The notes under the pieces are model-generated. The model searched no databases and was not told where the DNA came from. It saw nothing but the letters and a program-made list of their open reading frames with translations. DNA of 64,000 bases from Pseudomonas sp. FP453 (GTDB lineage Bacteria > Pseudomonadota > Gammaproteobacteria > Pseudomonadales > Pseudomonadaceae): contig NZ_CP117435.1 in NCBI RefSeq assembly GCF_030687495.1, forward strand, positions 1,364,001 through 1,428,000, read 5' to 3'. A program made the position numbers and the translations under genes. Of the stretch, positions 26,706 through 37,120 are shown in pieces. The number at the start of each line of letters is the position of its first letter. Position 1 is the first letter of the stretch.

Positions 26706-28328
26706 GTGAAGAACTGGACCCTGCGCCAACGGATCTTGGCAAGTTTTGCGGTCATTATCGCCATCATGCTGTTAATGGTTGTGGTCTCTTATTCACGGTT
26801 GTTGAAGATCGAAGACAGTGAAGTCGCCGTGCGCGACGACGCGGTGCCGGGGGTTTACCTCAGTTCGATGATCCGCAGCGCCTGGGTCGACAGCTACCTG
26901 CAAACCCTCGAATTGCTGGGCCTGCGCGAAGACAAGAAGCTCAGCGACGCCGACAAGGCCGAGTTCAAGTCCTTCGAGGCGCGCATCCAGCAGCAGATGA
27001 GCAACTACGCCCAAACCATCGCCGGCAGCGAGGACCGTTCCGAGTTCGACCGCTTCGAAGGCCTGCACCAGGCCTACAACAAGAGCCTGTCCACGGTGCT
27101 CGACAGCCTGCAACGCGGCGACCTGGTGGCCGCGCGCAAGGAGTTCGACAGCCAGCTCACGCCGACCTGGACCGCAGGCCGCATGAAGCTCAATGACATC
27201 ATTACCGAAAACAAGAACGTCGCCGATCGTGCGACCAACGCCATCGACGATGCGGTCTCTGCCGCCAAACTGAGCATGTTCCTGTCCCTCGCGGTGGCGA
27301 TCCTGGCGGCTGGCCTGTGCGGCCTGCTGCTGATGCGCGCGATCATGGCGCCGATGCAGCGCATCGTCGAAATCCTCGGCACCATGCGCGACGGCGACCT
27401 GAGCAAGCGCTTGAACCTGGAGCGCAAGGACGAATTCAACGCGGTCGAGACCGGCTTCAACGACATGATGACCGAGCTGACGGCCCTGGTGTCCCAGGCC
27501 CAGCGCTCGTCGGTGCAGGTGACCACCTCGGTCACCGAGATTGCCGCCACCTCCAAGCAGCAACAGGCCACCGCCACTGAAACAGCGGCCACCACCACCG
27601 AGATCGGCGCAACATCGCGTGAGATCGCCGCCACTTCCAAGGATCTGGTCCGCACCATGACCGAAGTTTCCACCGCTGCCGACCAGGCGTCGGTGGCTGC
27701 GGGCTCCGGCCAGCAAGGGCTGGCGCGCATGGAAGAAACCATGCACTCGGTGATGGGCGCCGCCGACCTGGTCAACGCCAAGCTGGCGATCCTCAATGAG
27801 AAGGCCGGCAACATCAACCAGGTGGTGGTGACCATCGTCAAGGTCGCCGACCAGACCAACCTGCTGTCCCTCAACGCCGCCATCGAGGCCGAGAAGGCCG
27901 GTGAATACGGGCGCGGTTTCGCCGTGGTCGCCACCGAGGTGCGCCGCCTGGCCGACCAGACCGCCGTGGCTACTTACGACATCGAGCAGATGGTGCGCGA
28001 GATCCAGTCGGCGGTGTCCGCCGGCGTGATGGGCATGGACAAATTCTCCGAAGAAGTACGCCGCGGCATGTTTGAAGTGCAGCAGGTCGGCGAGCAGCTG
28101 TCGCAGATCATCCATCAGGTACAGGCCCTGGCGCCGCGGGTGCTGATGGTCAACGAAGGCATGCAGGCCCAGGCCACCGGCGCCGAGCAGATCAACCATG
28201 CGTTGGTGCAGTTGGGCGATGCCAGCAGCCAGACCGTCGAGTCCCTGCGCCAGGCCAGCTTTGCGATCGATGAACTGAGCCAGGTTGCGGTCGGTCTGCG
28301 CAGCGGCGTGTCGCGTTTCAAAGTCTGA
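26706..28328 (+). CDS. wspA: WspA, surface-sensing methyl-accepting chemotaxis protein
   Basis: The 540-aa receptor of the Wsp chemosensory system senses surface contact and drives c-di-GMP synthesis. The first membrane helix is at about residues 10-30, a periplasmic four-helix region runs to about 190, the second helix is at about 190-212, then HAMP and a long coiled-coil signalling domain whose hairpin tip reads [20 protein letters not shown]. Start is GTG 26706 with GAGGA 6 bases upstream, giving the known N-terminus KNWTLRQRI. The ATG at 26685 lacks a site. It is the first of seven tightly packed genes. Confidence 0.95.
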   Translation: MKNWTLRQRILASFAVIIAIMLLMVVVSYSRLLKIEDSEVAVRDDAVPGVYLSSMIRSAWVDSYLQTLELLGLREDKKLSDADKAEFKSFEARIQQQMSNYAQTIAGSEDRSEFDRFEGLHQAYNKSLSTVLDSLQRGDLVAARKEFDSQLTPTWTAGRMKLNDIITENKNVADRATNAIDDAVSAAKLSMFLSLAVAILAAGLCGLLLMRAIMAPMQRIVEILGTMRDGDLSKRLNLERKDEFNAVETGFNDMMTELTALVSQAQRSSVQVTTSVTEIAATSKQQQATATETAATTTEIGATSREIAATSKDLVRTMTEVSTAADQASVAAGSGQQGLARMEETMHSVMGAADLVNAKLAILNEKAGNINQVVVTIVKVADQTNLLSLNAAIEAEKAGEYGRGFAVVATEVRRLADQTAVATYDIEQMVREIQSAVSAGVMGMDKFSEEVRRGMFEVQQVGEQLSQIIHQVQALAPRVLMVNEGMQAQATGAEQINHALVQLGDASSQTVESLRQASFAIDELSQVAVGLRSGVSRFKV

Positions 28329-28840
28329 TGAGCGACCTCGCGGCTAAACGCGGCGCCGTCCCGGCAGCGAAAAAGGCGTTGTTCCTGGTGTTCCATATCG
28401 GCAGCGAACGCTACGCCCTCAAGGCCACGGAAGTGGCCGAGGTGTTGCCGCGCCTGCCACTCAAGCCCATCGCCCATGCGCCGGCGTGGGTCGCCGGGAT
28501 CTTTGCCCATCGCGGCGCGCTGGTGCCGGTGATCGACCTCAGCGCGCTGACCTTTGGCGCCCCGGCCCAGGCGCGCACCAGCACGCGGCTGGTGCTGGTC
28601 AATTACCAGCCGAACGACGAGGTTGAACCGCGCTGGCTGGGGCTGATCCTCGAACAGGCCACCGACACCCTGCGCTGCGACCCCGCGGAGTTCCAGCCCT
28701 ATGGCCTGGACAACCGCCAGGCGCCGTACCTGGGGCCGGTGCGTGAAGATGCACTGGGCCTGATGCAATGGATTGGCGTCAGCGACTTGCTCACCGACGA
28801 TGTGCGCGCCTTGCTGTTCTCTGCCGAGTTGAGCGTATGA
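28328..28840 (+). CDS. wspB: WspB, CheW-like coupling protein
   Basis: The 170-aa CheW-domain protein links WspA to the WspE kinase. The core phrase LFLVFHIGSERYALKATEVAEVLPR near residues 18-42 is typical of CheW, followed by VAGIFAHRGALVPVIDLSAL. Its ATG overlaps the wspA stop codon by 1 base and its end overlaps wspC by 4 bases, showing translational coupling across the operon. Confidence 0.93.
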   Translation: MSDLAAKRGAVPAAKKALFLVFHIGSERYALKATEVAEVLPRLPLKPIAHAPAWVAGIFAHRGALVPVIDLSALTFGAPAQARTSTRLVLVNYQPNDEVEPRWLGLILEQATDTLRCDPAEFQPYGLDNRQAPYLGPVREDALGLMQWIGVSDLLTDDVRALLFSAELSV

Positions 28841-30096
28841 GCAGCGACCCGCGCGTCTTCAACTTCCTCAAGGAACGCATCGGCCTCGACGTCGCCTCCG
28901 TCGGCGAGGCGATCATCGAGCGCGCCGTGCGCCAGCGCAGCCAGGCCGTGCAGGCGCAGACGGCCGATGAATACTGGCAGCAACTGCAACGCTCCCATGA
29001 CGAGCAACAGGCGCTGATCGAGGCGGTGATCGTCCCCGAGACCTGGTTTTTCCGTTATCCCGAATCCTTTGCGACGCTGGCCCGCCTGGCCAAGGCGCGC
29101 CTGGCCGAGATCAAGCAGATGCGTGCGCTGCGCATCCTCAGCCTGCCGTGTTCCACCGGCGAAGAACCCTATTCGATTGCCATGGCCTTGCTCGATGCCG
29201 GCCTGGCGCCGCACCAGTTCAAGGTGCTGGGCCTGGATGTCAGCCCGTTGTCGGTGGAGCGTGCGCGGCGCGGGGTGTATGGCAAGAACTCGTTTCGCGG
29301 TGCCGACATCGAGTTTCGCGACCGCCATTTCAATGAGTCCGCCGACGGCTTCCACATCAGCGAGCGCGTGCGTGAGCAAGTGCGCCTGCAAGTCGGCAAC
29401 CTGCTTGACCCGACGCTGCTGGCGAACGAGGCGAGCTACGACTTTGTGTTCTGTCGCAACCTGCTGATCTACTTCGACCAGCCGACCCAGAAGCAAGTGT
29501 TCGATGTGCTCAAGGGCCTGACCCACGAGGACGGCGTGCTGTTTATCGGCCCGGCCGAGGGCAGCCTGCTGGGGCGCCATGGCATGAAGTCGATTGGCGT
29601 GCCGCAGTCGTTTGCGTTCAGCCGGCATGTCGAGCCGGTCAAGCCGGAGCCGGTGTTTGCGCCGATCCCCGCGCCGCCGCCGCTGCGCAGTGCGGCGGCG
29701 TTGCCGGTCAAGCCGCGCCCGTTCAGCACGTTCAGTGCCCAGGTGGTGCCGATCAAGGCGCCGCCGTCCGACGCGGCGGATCTGCTCAGCCAGATCGCTA
29801 CCCTGGCCAACGAAGGCAAAAGCGCCGAGGCCCGCGCCGCGTGTGAACGCTATTTGAGCAACCATCCGCCGGCCGCCCAGGTGTTTTACTGGCTGGGGCT
29901 GCTCAGCGACGTGGCCGGCAGTGCCCTGGAAGCCCAGGGGTTTTACCGCAAAGCCTTGTACCTGGAACCCCAGCACCCGCAGGCCCTGATGCACCTGGCC
30001 GCGTTGCTTGAATCCCAGGGCGACAGTGCGGGGGCGCGCCGTTTGCAGGCGCGTGCCGCGCGTAGCGAGCGAGCTGACAGTGAGTCCAAACGATGA
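28837..30096 (+). CDS. wspC: WspC, CheR-type methyltransferase with TPR region
   Basis: The 419-aa protein methylates WspA to set sensitivity. The N-terminal CheR domain includes ETWFFRYPESF near residue 68, the SAM-binding ILSLPCSTGEEPYSIAMAL near 103 and the FCRNLLIYFD motif near 205. After a Pro-rich linker (about 265-310) comes a C-terminal TPR-like region (AQVFYWLGLLSDVAGSALEA). ATG 28837 overlaps wspB by 4 bases; the upstream in-frame ATG at 28768 lies inside wspB and is rejected. Confidence 0.94.
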   Translation: MSSDPRVFNFLKERIGLDVASVGEAIIERAVRQRSQAVQAQTADEYWQQLQRSHDEQQALIEAVIVPETWFFRYPESFATLARLAKARLAEIKQMRALRILSLPCSTGEEPYSIAMALLDAGLAPHQFKVLGLDVSPLSVERARRGVYGKNSFRGADIEFRDRHFNESADGFHISERVREQVRLQVGNLLDPTLLANEASYDFVFCRNLLIYFDQPTQKQVFDVLKGLTHEDGVLFIGPAEGSLLGRHGMKSIGVPQSFAFSRHVEPVKPEPVFAPIPAPPPLRSAAALPVKPRPFSTFSAQVVPIKAPPSDAADLLSQIATLANEGKSAEARAACERYLSNHPPAAQVFYWLGLLSDVAGSALEAQGFYRKALYLEPQHPQALMHLAALLESQGDSAGARRLQARAARSERADSESKR

Positions 30097-30794
30097 GTAG
30101 CCCACACGCGCTCGACACCGCTGGCCTGGACCTGACCCTGGCCGACACCCAAGCCATCGACGACTGCTGGAACCGCATCGGCATCCATGGCGACAAATCC
30201 TGCCCCTTGCTGGCGGACCATATCCACTGCCGCAACTGCGCGGTGTACTCCGCCGCTGCCACGCGGCTGCTGGACCGCTACGCGTTGCAGCAGGACGACC
30301 ATCGCCCGCACGCCGCCGTGGAAATCGGCGAAGACGTGGTCACGCGTTCCCTGCTGATGTTCCGTCTCGGCGAGGAATGGCTGGGCATCGCCACCCGTTG
30401 CCTGGTGGAAGTGGCGCCGCTGCAACCGATTCATTCCCTGCCGCACCAGCGCTCCCGCGCCTTGCTTGGCGTGGCGAATGTGCGCGGCGCGCTGGTGGCG
30501 TGCCTGTCGCTGGTGGAGTTGCTGGGTCTGGACGCCACGACCAATGGCGCCAGTGGTGGGCGGATCATGCCGCGCATGTTGATTATCGCCGCGCAGGACG
30601 GCCCGGTGGTGGTGCCGGTGGATGAAGTGGACGGCATCCACGCCATCGACGAACGCACCTTGAAGGCGGCGTCGGCCTCGGGCACCCAGGCCAGCGCGCG
30701 CTTTACCCAAGGTGTGTTGCAGTGGAAAGGCCGCAGCCTGCGTTGGCTGGACGAGGCGCAATTGTTGTCTGCCGTGACCCGGAGCCTCACATGA
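30093..30794 (+). CDS. wspD: WspD, CheW-like coupling protein
   Basis: This 233-aa protein is the second CheW-type adaptor of the Wsp complex. An N-terminal extension of about 85 residues has the cysteine-containing cluster CPLLADHIHCRNC. The CheW domain follows (SLLMFRLGEEWLGIATRCLV, then LLGVANVRGALVACLSLVEL). It overlaps wspC and wspE by 4 bases on each side. The Cys/His-rich N-terminal piece is characteristic of WspD and its role is unclear. Confidence 0.93.
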   Translation: MSSPHALDTAGLDLTLADTQAIDDCWNRIGIHGDKSCPLLADHIHCRNCAVYSAAATRLLDRYALQQDDHRPHAAVEIGEDVVTRSLLMFRLGEEWLGIATRCLVEVAPLQPIHSLPHQRSRALLGVANVRGALVACLSLVELLGLDATTNGASGGRIMPRMLIIAAQDGPVVVPVDEVDGIHAIDERTLKAASASGTQASARFTQGVLQWKGRSLRWLDEAQLLSAVTRSLT

Positions 30795-33079
30795 CCCCCG
30801 ACCAGATGCGCGACGCCTCGCTGCTGGAACTGTTCAGCCTGGAAGCCGACGCCCAGACCCAGGTGCTCAGCGCCGGCCTGCTGGCCCTGGAGCGCAACCC
30901 GACCCAGGCCGACCAGCTTGAAGCCTGCATGCGCGCGGCCCACTCGCTCAAGGGCGCGGCGCGGATTGTCGGGGTGGATGCCGGGGTCAGCGTGTCCCAC
31001 GTGATGGAGGATTGCCTGGTCAGCGCCCAGGAAAGCCGGCTGTACCTGCAACCCGAACATATCGACGCGTTGCTGCAAGGCACCGACCTGCTGATGCGCA
31101 TCGCCACGCCGGGCAACACCGTCGGCCCGGCGGATATCGAAGCCTATGTGGCGTTGATGGAGCGCTTGCTCGATCCGTCCCAGGCGCCGGTCAAAGCCGT
31201 GTCGCCGCCAGTGCCGCCTGTGCCCGAACCCGAACCCGCACCCATCGTTGAAGAGCTGCCATCCGAGCCCGAACCCGCGCCGCCGGTCACCGCTGAGCCG
31301 CCACGCTTGAATCGACGCATGACCGAAGGCGGCGAGCGCGTATTGCGCGTGACCGCCGAGCGGCTGAACAGCCTGTTGGACCTGTCCAGCAAATCCCTGG
31401 TGGAAACCCAGCGGCTCAAGCCTTACCTGTCCAGCATGCAACGCCTCAAGCGCATCCAAAGCCAGAGCGCCCGCGCCCTGGACACCCTGGACGGGCAACT
31501 GAAGACCCTGGACCTGAACCTCGAAGCCCAGGAAGCCCTGGCCGATACCCGCCGCTTGTTGAGTGAAGCCCAGGCCCTGCTGGCGGAAAAGACCGCCGAG
31601 TTGGACGAGTTCGGCTGGCAGGCCGGGCAGCGCGCCCAAGTGCTCTACGACACGGCGCTGGCCTGCCGTATGCGCCCGTTTGCCGACGTATTGGCCGGGC
31701 AAGTGCGCATGGTCCGCGACCTTGGCCGCAGCCTGGGCAAGCAGGTGCGCCTGGAAATCGAGGGCGAAAAGACCCAGGTCGACCGCGACGTGCTGGAAAA
31801 GCTCGAAGCGCCGCTCACCCATTTATTGCGCAATGCCGTCGATCACGGCATTGAAATGCCCGAGCAGCGCCTGCTGGCGGGCAAGCCGGCGGAAGGTCTG
31901 ATTCGTCTGCGCGCGTCCCACCAGGCCGGTCTGCTGGTGCTGGAATTGAGCGACGACGGCAATGGCGTGGACCTGGAGCGCCTGCGCGGCACCATCGTCG
32001 ATCGGCACTTGTCGCCGCTGGAAACGGCGCTGCGCCTGAGCGAAGAGGAGCTGCTGACCTTCCTGTTCCTGCCGGGTTTCAGCCTGCGCGACAAGGTGAC
32101 CGAGGTGTCCGGGCGCGGCGTCGGCCTGGATGCGGTGCAACATATGGTGCGCCAACTGCGCGGCGCGGTGGTGCTGGAGCAGACGGCGGGGCAGGGCAGC
32201 CGTTTCCATCTGGAGGTGCCGCTGACCTTGTCGGTAGTGCGCAGCCTGGTGGTGGAAGTTGGCGAAGAAGCCTACGCGTTCCCGCTGGCGCATATCGAAC
32301 GCATGTGCGACCTGGCGCCCGACGACATCGTGCAACTGGAAGGCCGCCAGCATTTCTGGCACGAGGGCCGGCATGTCGGCCTGGTCGCCGCCAGCCAGTT
32401 GTTGCAGCGCCCGGCCGGCCAGAGCCCGTCGGACACGTTGAAGGTGGTGGTGATCCGCGAGCGCGATGCGGTGTACGGGATTGCCGTGGAACGTTTTATC
32501 GGCGAGCGCACCTTGGTGGTGTTGCCACTGGATGATCGCCTGGGCAAGGTCCAGGATATCTCTGCCGGCGCCTTGCTGGACGACGGCTCGGTGGTGTTGA
32601 TCGTCGATGTCGAAGACATGCTGCGCTCGGTGGACAAACTGCTCAACACCGGCCGCCTGGAGCGGATCGCCCGGCGCAGCCAGCAGGCCACCGAAGCGCC
32701 GCGCAAACGCGTGCTGGTGGTGGATGACTCGCTCACGGTGCGGGAACTGCAACGCAAATTGCTGCTCAATCGTGGCTATGAAGTCGCGGTGGCGGTGGAT
32801 GGCATGGATGGTTGGAATGCCTTGCGCTCCGAGGATTTCGACCTGTTGATCACTGATATTGATATGCCTCGCATGGACGGTATTGAATTGGTCACACTGT
32901 TGCGTCGTGATAGTCGCCTGCAATCGCTGCCGGTGATGGTGGTGTCGTACAAGGATCGCGAAGAAGACCGCCGTCGTGGCCTCGACGCTGGCGCCGACTA
33001 TTATTTAGCCAAGGCCAGTTTCCACGACGACGCCTTGCTCGACGCGGTGATGGAGCTGATCGGAGGGGCACGGGGATGA
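30791..33079 (+). CDS. wspE: WspE, hybrid CheA-type histidine kinase/response regulator
   Basis: The 762-aa kinase phosphorylates WspR and WspF. Domains in order: HPt with phospho-acceptor H51 in RAAHSLKGAARI, a Pro/Glu-rich linker (about 135-170), a dimerisation region, an HATPase with HLLRNAVDHGIEMP and the Gly box VSGRGVGLDAV, a CheW-like domain, and a receiver ending in the phospho-acceptor Asp (about D689) within LLITDIDMPRMDG. I use ATG 30791 (4-base overlap with wspD) rather than an in-frame ATG at 30722 inside wspD. Confidence 0.95.
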   Translation: MTPDQMRDASLLELFSLEADAQTQVLSAGLLALERNPTQADQLEACMRAAHSLKGAARIVGVDAGVSVSHVMEDCLVSAQESRLYLQPEHIDALLQGTDLLMRIATPGNTVGPADIEAYVALMERLLDPSQAPVKAVSPPVPPVPEPEPAPIVEELPSEPEPAPPVTAEPPRLNRRMTEGGERVLRVTAERLNSLLDLSSKSLVETQRLKPYLSSMQRLKRIQSQSARALDTLDGQLKTLDLNLEAQEALADTRRLLSEAQALLAEKTAELDEFGWQAGQRAQVLYDTALACRMRPFADVLAGQVRMVRDLGRSLGKQVRLEIEGEKTQVDRDVLEKLEAPLTHLLRNAVDHGIEMPEQRLLAGKPAEGLIRLRASHQAGLLVLELSDDGNGVDLERLRGTIVDRHLSPLETALRLSEEELLTFLFLPGFSLRDKVTEVSGRGVGLDAVQHMVRQLRGAVVLEQTAGQGSRFHLEVPLTLSVVRSLVVEVGEEAYAFPLAHIERMCDLAPDDIVQLEGRQHFWHEGRHVGLVAASQLLQRPAGQSPSDTLKVVVIRERDAVYGIAVERFIGERTLVVLPLDDRLGKVQDISAGALLDDGSVVLIVDVEDMLRSVDKLLNTGRLERIARRSQQATEAPRKRVLVVDDSLTVRELQRKLLLNRGYEVAVAVDGMDGWNALRSEDFDLLITDIDMPRMDGIELVTLLRRDSRLQSLPVMVVSYKDREEDRRRGLDAGADYYLAKASFHDDALLDAVMELIGGARG

Positions 33080-34086
33080 GGATTGCGATCGTCAATGACA
33101 TGCCCCTGGCCGTGGAGGCCTTGCGCCGTGCCCTGAGTTTCGAGCCGGCCCATCAGGTTGTGTGGGTGGCGAGCAATGGCTTGGAAGCGGTGCAGCGTTG
33201 CGCTGAAGTGACCCCGGACCTGATCCTGATGGACCTGATCATGCCGGTGATGGACGGCGTGGAGGCGACTCGCCAGATCATGGCCGAGACGCCATGCGCT
33301 ATCGTGATTGTCACGGTCGACCGTCAGGCTAACGTCAGCCGTGTCTTCGAAGCCATGGGCCACGGCGCCCTGGATGTGGTGGACACGCCGGCGCTTGGCG
33401 TGGGCAACCCGAAGGACGCGGCGGCGCCGTTGCTGCGCAAGATCCTCAATATTGGCTGGCTGATCGGCCAGCGCGGCAGCCGCGTGCGGGCGGAAACAAC
33501 GCCGCAACGGGCGACCGGCAAACGCGAGAGCCTGGTGGCGATCGGTTCGTCGGCGGGCGGCCCGGCCGCCCTGGAAATCCTGCTCAAGGGCTTGCCCCGG
33601 GACTTTTCCGCGGCCATCGTACTGGTGCAGCATGTGGATCAGGTGTTTGCCGCCGGCATGGCCGAATGGCTGAGCAGCGCCTCCGGCCTGCCGGTACGCC
33701 TGGCCCGCGAAGGCGAGCCGCCGCAAAGTGGCGTGGTGTTGCTGGCCGGCACCAACCACCATATCCGGCTCCTGAAAAATGGCACCCTGGCCTACACCGC
33801 CGAGCCGGTGAACGAGATTTACCGGCCGTCCATCGACGTGTTTTTCGAGAGCGTCGCCAGCCACTGGAACGGCGACGCGGTCGGCGTATTGCTGACCGGC
33901 ATGGGGCGCGACGGCGCCCAGGGGCTCAAGCTCATGCGTGAACAAGGATATTTGACCATCGCCCAGGATCAGCAGAGCTGCGCGGTGTATGGCATGCCCA
34001 AAGCGGCGGCGGCGATAGATGCCGCTGTTGAAATTCGCCCATTGGATAGAATTGCGCCCCGATTGCTGGAGGTCTTTGCAAAATGA
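33076..34086 (+). CDS. wspF: WspF, CheB-type methylesterase
   Basis: The 336-aa methylesterase demethylates WspA and so damps the pathway. The receiver domain has D53 in LILMDLIMPVMDG. The catalytic domain has S159 in AIGSSAGGPAAL, the His in VLVQHVDQVFAAGM and the Asp in LLTGMGRDGAQG. It overlaps wspE by 4 bases. Loss of WspF locks the system on and gives wrinkly colonies in P. fluorescens, which is established. This copy looks intact. Confidence 0.95.
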   Translation: MRIAIVNDMPLAVEALRRALSFEPAHQVVWVASNGLEAVQRCAEVTPDLILMDLIMPVMDGVEATRQIMAETPCAIVIVTVDRQANVSRVFEAMGHGALDVVDTPALGVGNPKDAAAPLLRKILNIGWLIGQRGSRVRAETTPQRATGKRESLVAIGSSAGGPAALEILLKGLPRDFSAAIVLVQHVDQVFAAGMAEWLSSASGLPVRLAREGEPPQSGVVLLAGTNHHIRLLKNGTLAYTAEPVNEIYRPSIDVFFESVASHWNGDAVGVLLTGMGRDGAQGLKLMREQGYLTIAQDQQSCAVYGMPKAAAAIDAAVEIRPLDRIAPRLLEVFAK

Positions 34087-34137
34087 TCAAGACCCCCGGC
34101 GGTGCTGGCTTGCAGGTAGTAATTCAGGTGACTGCAC

Positions 34138-35139
34138 ATGAATGATTTACAGATCGACGACATCAAGACCGACGAAAACGCCGCCATGGTGTTGCTGGTC
34201 GATGACCAGGCCATGATCGGTGAAGCCGTACGGCGTGGCTTGTCCCATGAAGAAAACATCGACTTCCATTTCTGCGCCGACCCGCACCAGGCGATTGCCC
34301 AGGCGATCCGTATCAAGCCGACGGTGATCCTGCAAGACCTGGTGATGCCTGGCCTTGACGGCCTGACCCTGGTGCGTGAGTACCGCAACCACCCGGCTAC
34401 GGCGAATATCCCGATCATCGTGCTTTCCACCAAGGAGGACCCGCTGATCAAGAGCGCGGCGTTCTCTGCGGGGGCCAACGATTACCTGGTCAAGCTGCCG
34501 GACAATATCGAGCTGGTGGCGCGTATCCGCTATCACTCGCGCTCCTATATGACCCTGTTGCAGCGGGATGCGGCGTATCGCGCGCTGCGGGTCAGCCAGC
34601 AACAGTTGCTTGATACCAACCTGGTGCTGCAACGCTTGATGAACTCCGATGGGCTGACCGGGCTGTCCAATCGACGGCACTTCGACGAATACCTGGAGCT
34701 GGAATGGCGCCGGGCTATGCGTGATCAGACGCAGTTGTCGTTGCTGATGATCGATGTGGATTTCTTCAAGACCTACAACGATAGCTTTGGTCATGTTGAA
34801 GGGGATGAAGCTCTGCGCAAAGTGGCGGCGACTATCCGTGATGCCAGCAGCCGGCCTTCGGATTTGCCGGCGCGTTATGGCGGTGAGGAGTTTGCGCTGG
34901 TGCTGCCGAATACTTCGCCGGGTGGGGCGCGGTTGGTGGCGGAGAAGCTGCGTATGGCGGTGGCGGCGTTGAAGATTCCGCATATTGCGCCGGCTGAGGG
35001 GGCTAGCCTGACGATCAGTATCGGTTTGTCTACGGTGACGCCGCAGCAGGGGACGGATTGTCGGCAGCTGATATTGGCGGCGGATAAGGGGCTTTACACC
35101 GCCAAGCATAATGGGCGGAATCAAGTTGGGATTGAGTAG
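34138..35139 (+). CDS. wspR: WspR, GGDEF diguanylate cyclase response regulator
   Basis: The 333-aa output protein makes c-di-GMP after phosphorylation by WspE. The receiver has D67 in [13 protein letters not shown] helical stalk leads to the GGDEF domain with an active GGEEF motif (248-252) and an inhibitory I-site RPSD (239-242). A 51-base gap separates it from wspF, the only real gap in the operon. Codon use in the last 250 bases shifts towards G/T-ending codons. The gene ends 11 bases before a large inverted repeat. Confidence 0.95.
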   Translation: MNDLQIDDIKTDENAAMVLLVDDQAMIGEAVRRGLSHEENIDFHFCADPHQAIAQAIRIKPTVILQDLVMPGLDGLTLVREYRNHPATANIPIIVLSTKEDPLIKSAAFSAGANDYLVKLPDNIELVARIRYHSRSYMTLLQRDAAYRALRVSQQQLLDTNLVLQRLMNSDGLTGLSNRRHFDEYLELEWRRAMRDQTQLSLLMIDVDFFKTYNDSFGHVEGDEALRKVAATIRDASSRPSDLPARYGGEEFALVLPNTSPGGARLVAEKLRMAVAALKIPHIAPAEGASLTISIGLSTVTPQQGTDCRQLILAADKGLYTAKHNGRNQVGIE

Positions 35140-35149
35140 GGTTGGGTAC

Positions 35150-35887
35150 ATATCCGTTATTTAGGTAACGGCTACTTATGGTTCCGCTCTTACAGCGGCT
35201 CACTTTTGGAAAGGCCCAAAAGTAAGCAAAAGGCCTTCGCCCCAACACTCGGCACCTCGCCTAGGCTCGGTGTGCCCTCACTCCGGCTTGAATCCGTGGG
35301 CCGCCGCCACGCGCCATCCATGGCGCGGGGCGGCTAACCCGGCGTCCTGCCGGGTTGCCCACGGATTCAAGCCTGCGTTCGGCCAGCGTGTTTGACGGGG
35401 CGACCCCAGATCAAAAGCCAGAGCGCGGCGGCCTTAGAGCCGACCGATTCTTTGTGCCGTTCACCGCTCAACTGTGGGAGCTGGCTTGCCTGCGATGCAG
35501 ACACCTCGGTACATCAGGCAAACCCAGTTGAAGCCATCGCAGGCAAGCCAGCTCCCACAGGGGAACGCGCCAGCTTCAGAGACTCGGTCGGCTACTAGGC
35601 CGCCGTGCTTTGTTTTTGATTTTGATCTTAGGCGCCCCGTTAAACACGCTGGCCGGAATTCGGCATGGATTTGGGGGGTAAACCGGCAGGGATGCCGGTT
35701 TAGCCGCCCCGCGCCATGGATGGCGCGTGGCGGCGGCCCCCCAAATCCATGTCGGATTACGGGCATGCCGAGCCTAGGCGAGGCACCGAGTGTTGGGGCA
35801 AGAGCCCTTTGCTTACTTTGGGGCTTTTCCAAAGTGAGCCGCCGTAAGGGCGGAACCATCAGTAGCCGTTACCTAAATAACGGATAT
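35150..35887. repeat. Compound inverted repeat, about 738 bp, with a REPIN at its centre
   Basis: The outer ends ATATCCGTTATTTAGGTAAC and their complement define the element. Two imperfect arms of about 320 bases face each other around the REPIN at 35473-35559. Each arm carries the same nested structure: a long closing stem (left 35285-35301 with 35357-35373; right 35664-35678 with 35737-35751) enclosing a GCGCCAT/ATGGCGC hairpin and an AACCCGGC or AACCGGCA hairpin. The arms are conserved at the outer ends and in the small hairpins, but the closing stems have different sequence while each remains perfectly paired. No believable gene lies inside; short ORFs here are repeat-derived. Confidence 0.8.
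35473..35559. repeat. REPIN inside the compound repeat
   Basis: Inverted GTGGGAGCTGGCTTGCCTGC arms about 87 bases end to end sit in the middle of the larger inverted repeat, so insertion or growth of the two elements was nested. Confidence 0.88.
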
Positions 35888-35992
35888 ACACACCACCAAC
35901 TCCGAGCCTTTTCGCCCAGCGGACTGCTGCTCCCCCCCGTTTGCCGTTATACTCGCCGGCTTTCAAAAGTTCGCCAACGAGTGCTGCCCGCC

Positions 35993-37088
35993 ATGGAAAT
36001 CAACCCGATCCTTAACACCATCAAGGACCTGTCCGAGCGCTCCGAAACTATTCGGGGGTATCTTTGACTACGATCAAAAGCATGAGCGTCTGACCGAAGT
36101 CAATCGCGAGCTTGAAGATCCTGCTGTCTGGAACAAACCTGAATACGCCCAGGAACTGGGCCGCGAGCGCGCTGCGCTGGCGCAGATCGTCGATACCCTC
36201 GACGAACTGAACACCGGTCTGGCCGATTGCCGTGACCTGCTGGACATGGCCGTCGAAGAAAACGACGAAGGCGCAGTGGGCGATGTCGTCGCCGAGCTGG
36301 CCCGTCTCGAGGAAAACCTCGCCAAACTCGAATTCCGCCGCATGTTCAGCCACGAGATGGACCCGAACAACGCCTACCTGGATATCCAGGCCGGTTCCGG
36401 TGGCACCGAGGCCCAGGACTGGGCCAACATCCTGCTGCGCATGTACCTGCGCTGGGCCGACAAGCGCGGTTTCGAAGCGACCATCATGGAACTGTCCGCC
36501 GGTGAAGTCGCCGGTATCAAGGGCGCGACCGTGCATATCAAGGGTGAATACGCCTTTGGCTGGTTGCGGACCGAGATCGGCGTGCACCGCCTGGTGCGCA
36601 AGAGCCCGTTCGACTCCGGCAACCGTCGCCACACCTCGTTCAGCGCGGTGTTCGTCTCGCCAGAGATCGACGACAAGGTCGAGATCGAGATCAACCCGGC
36701 CGACCTGCGCATCGACACCTACCGCTCCTCCGGTGCCGGTGGCCAGCACGTAAACACCACCGACTCGGCCGTACGTATCACCCACGTACCGACCAACACT
36801 GTGGTCAGCTGCCAGAACGAACGTTCCCAGCACGCCAACAAAGACACCGCCATGAAAATGCTGCGGGCCAAGTTGTACGAGCAGGAAATGCAGAAGCGCA
36901 ACGCCGCTTCCCAGGCGCTGGAAGACACCAAGTCGGACATCGGCTGGGGTCACCAGATCCGTTCCTATGTGCTCGATGCGTCGCGGATCAAGGATCTGCG
37001 CACCAACATCGAACGCAGCGACTGCGACAAGGTGCTCGATGGCGACATCGACGAGTATCTGGAAGCGAGCCTGAAATCAGGCCTGTAA
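35993..37088 (+). CDS. prfB: Peptide chain release factor 2, programmed +1 frameshift
   Basis: RF2 (364 aa) terminates at UGA and UAA. The first frame (35993-36067) stops after 24 codons at TGA within CTT-TGA-C. A +1 slip at 36064/36065 continues in the 36066-37088 frame. A GGGGG Shine-Dalgarno-like run at 36054-36058 precedes the slip site, as in other bacteria, so RF2 level controls its own synthesis. The GGQ motif is present ([15 protein letters not shown]), and the upstream receptor-reading domain is complete. It is followed 32 bases later by lysS, the usual gamma-proteobacterial order. Confidence 0.96.
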
Positions 37089-37120
37089 CACCCTAATTCT
37101 GTGATGGATGATTTAAAGAC

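Noticed and set aside
35461..35859. Short ORFs inside the compound inverted repeat
   Set aside because: Their sequence comes from REPIN and hairpin arms, the same peptides appear antisense in the other arm, and no ribosome site exists.
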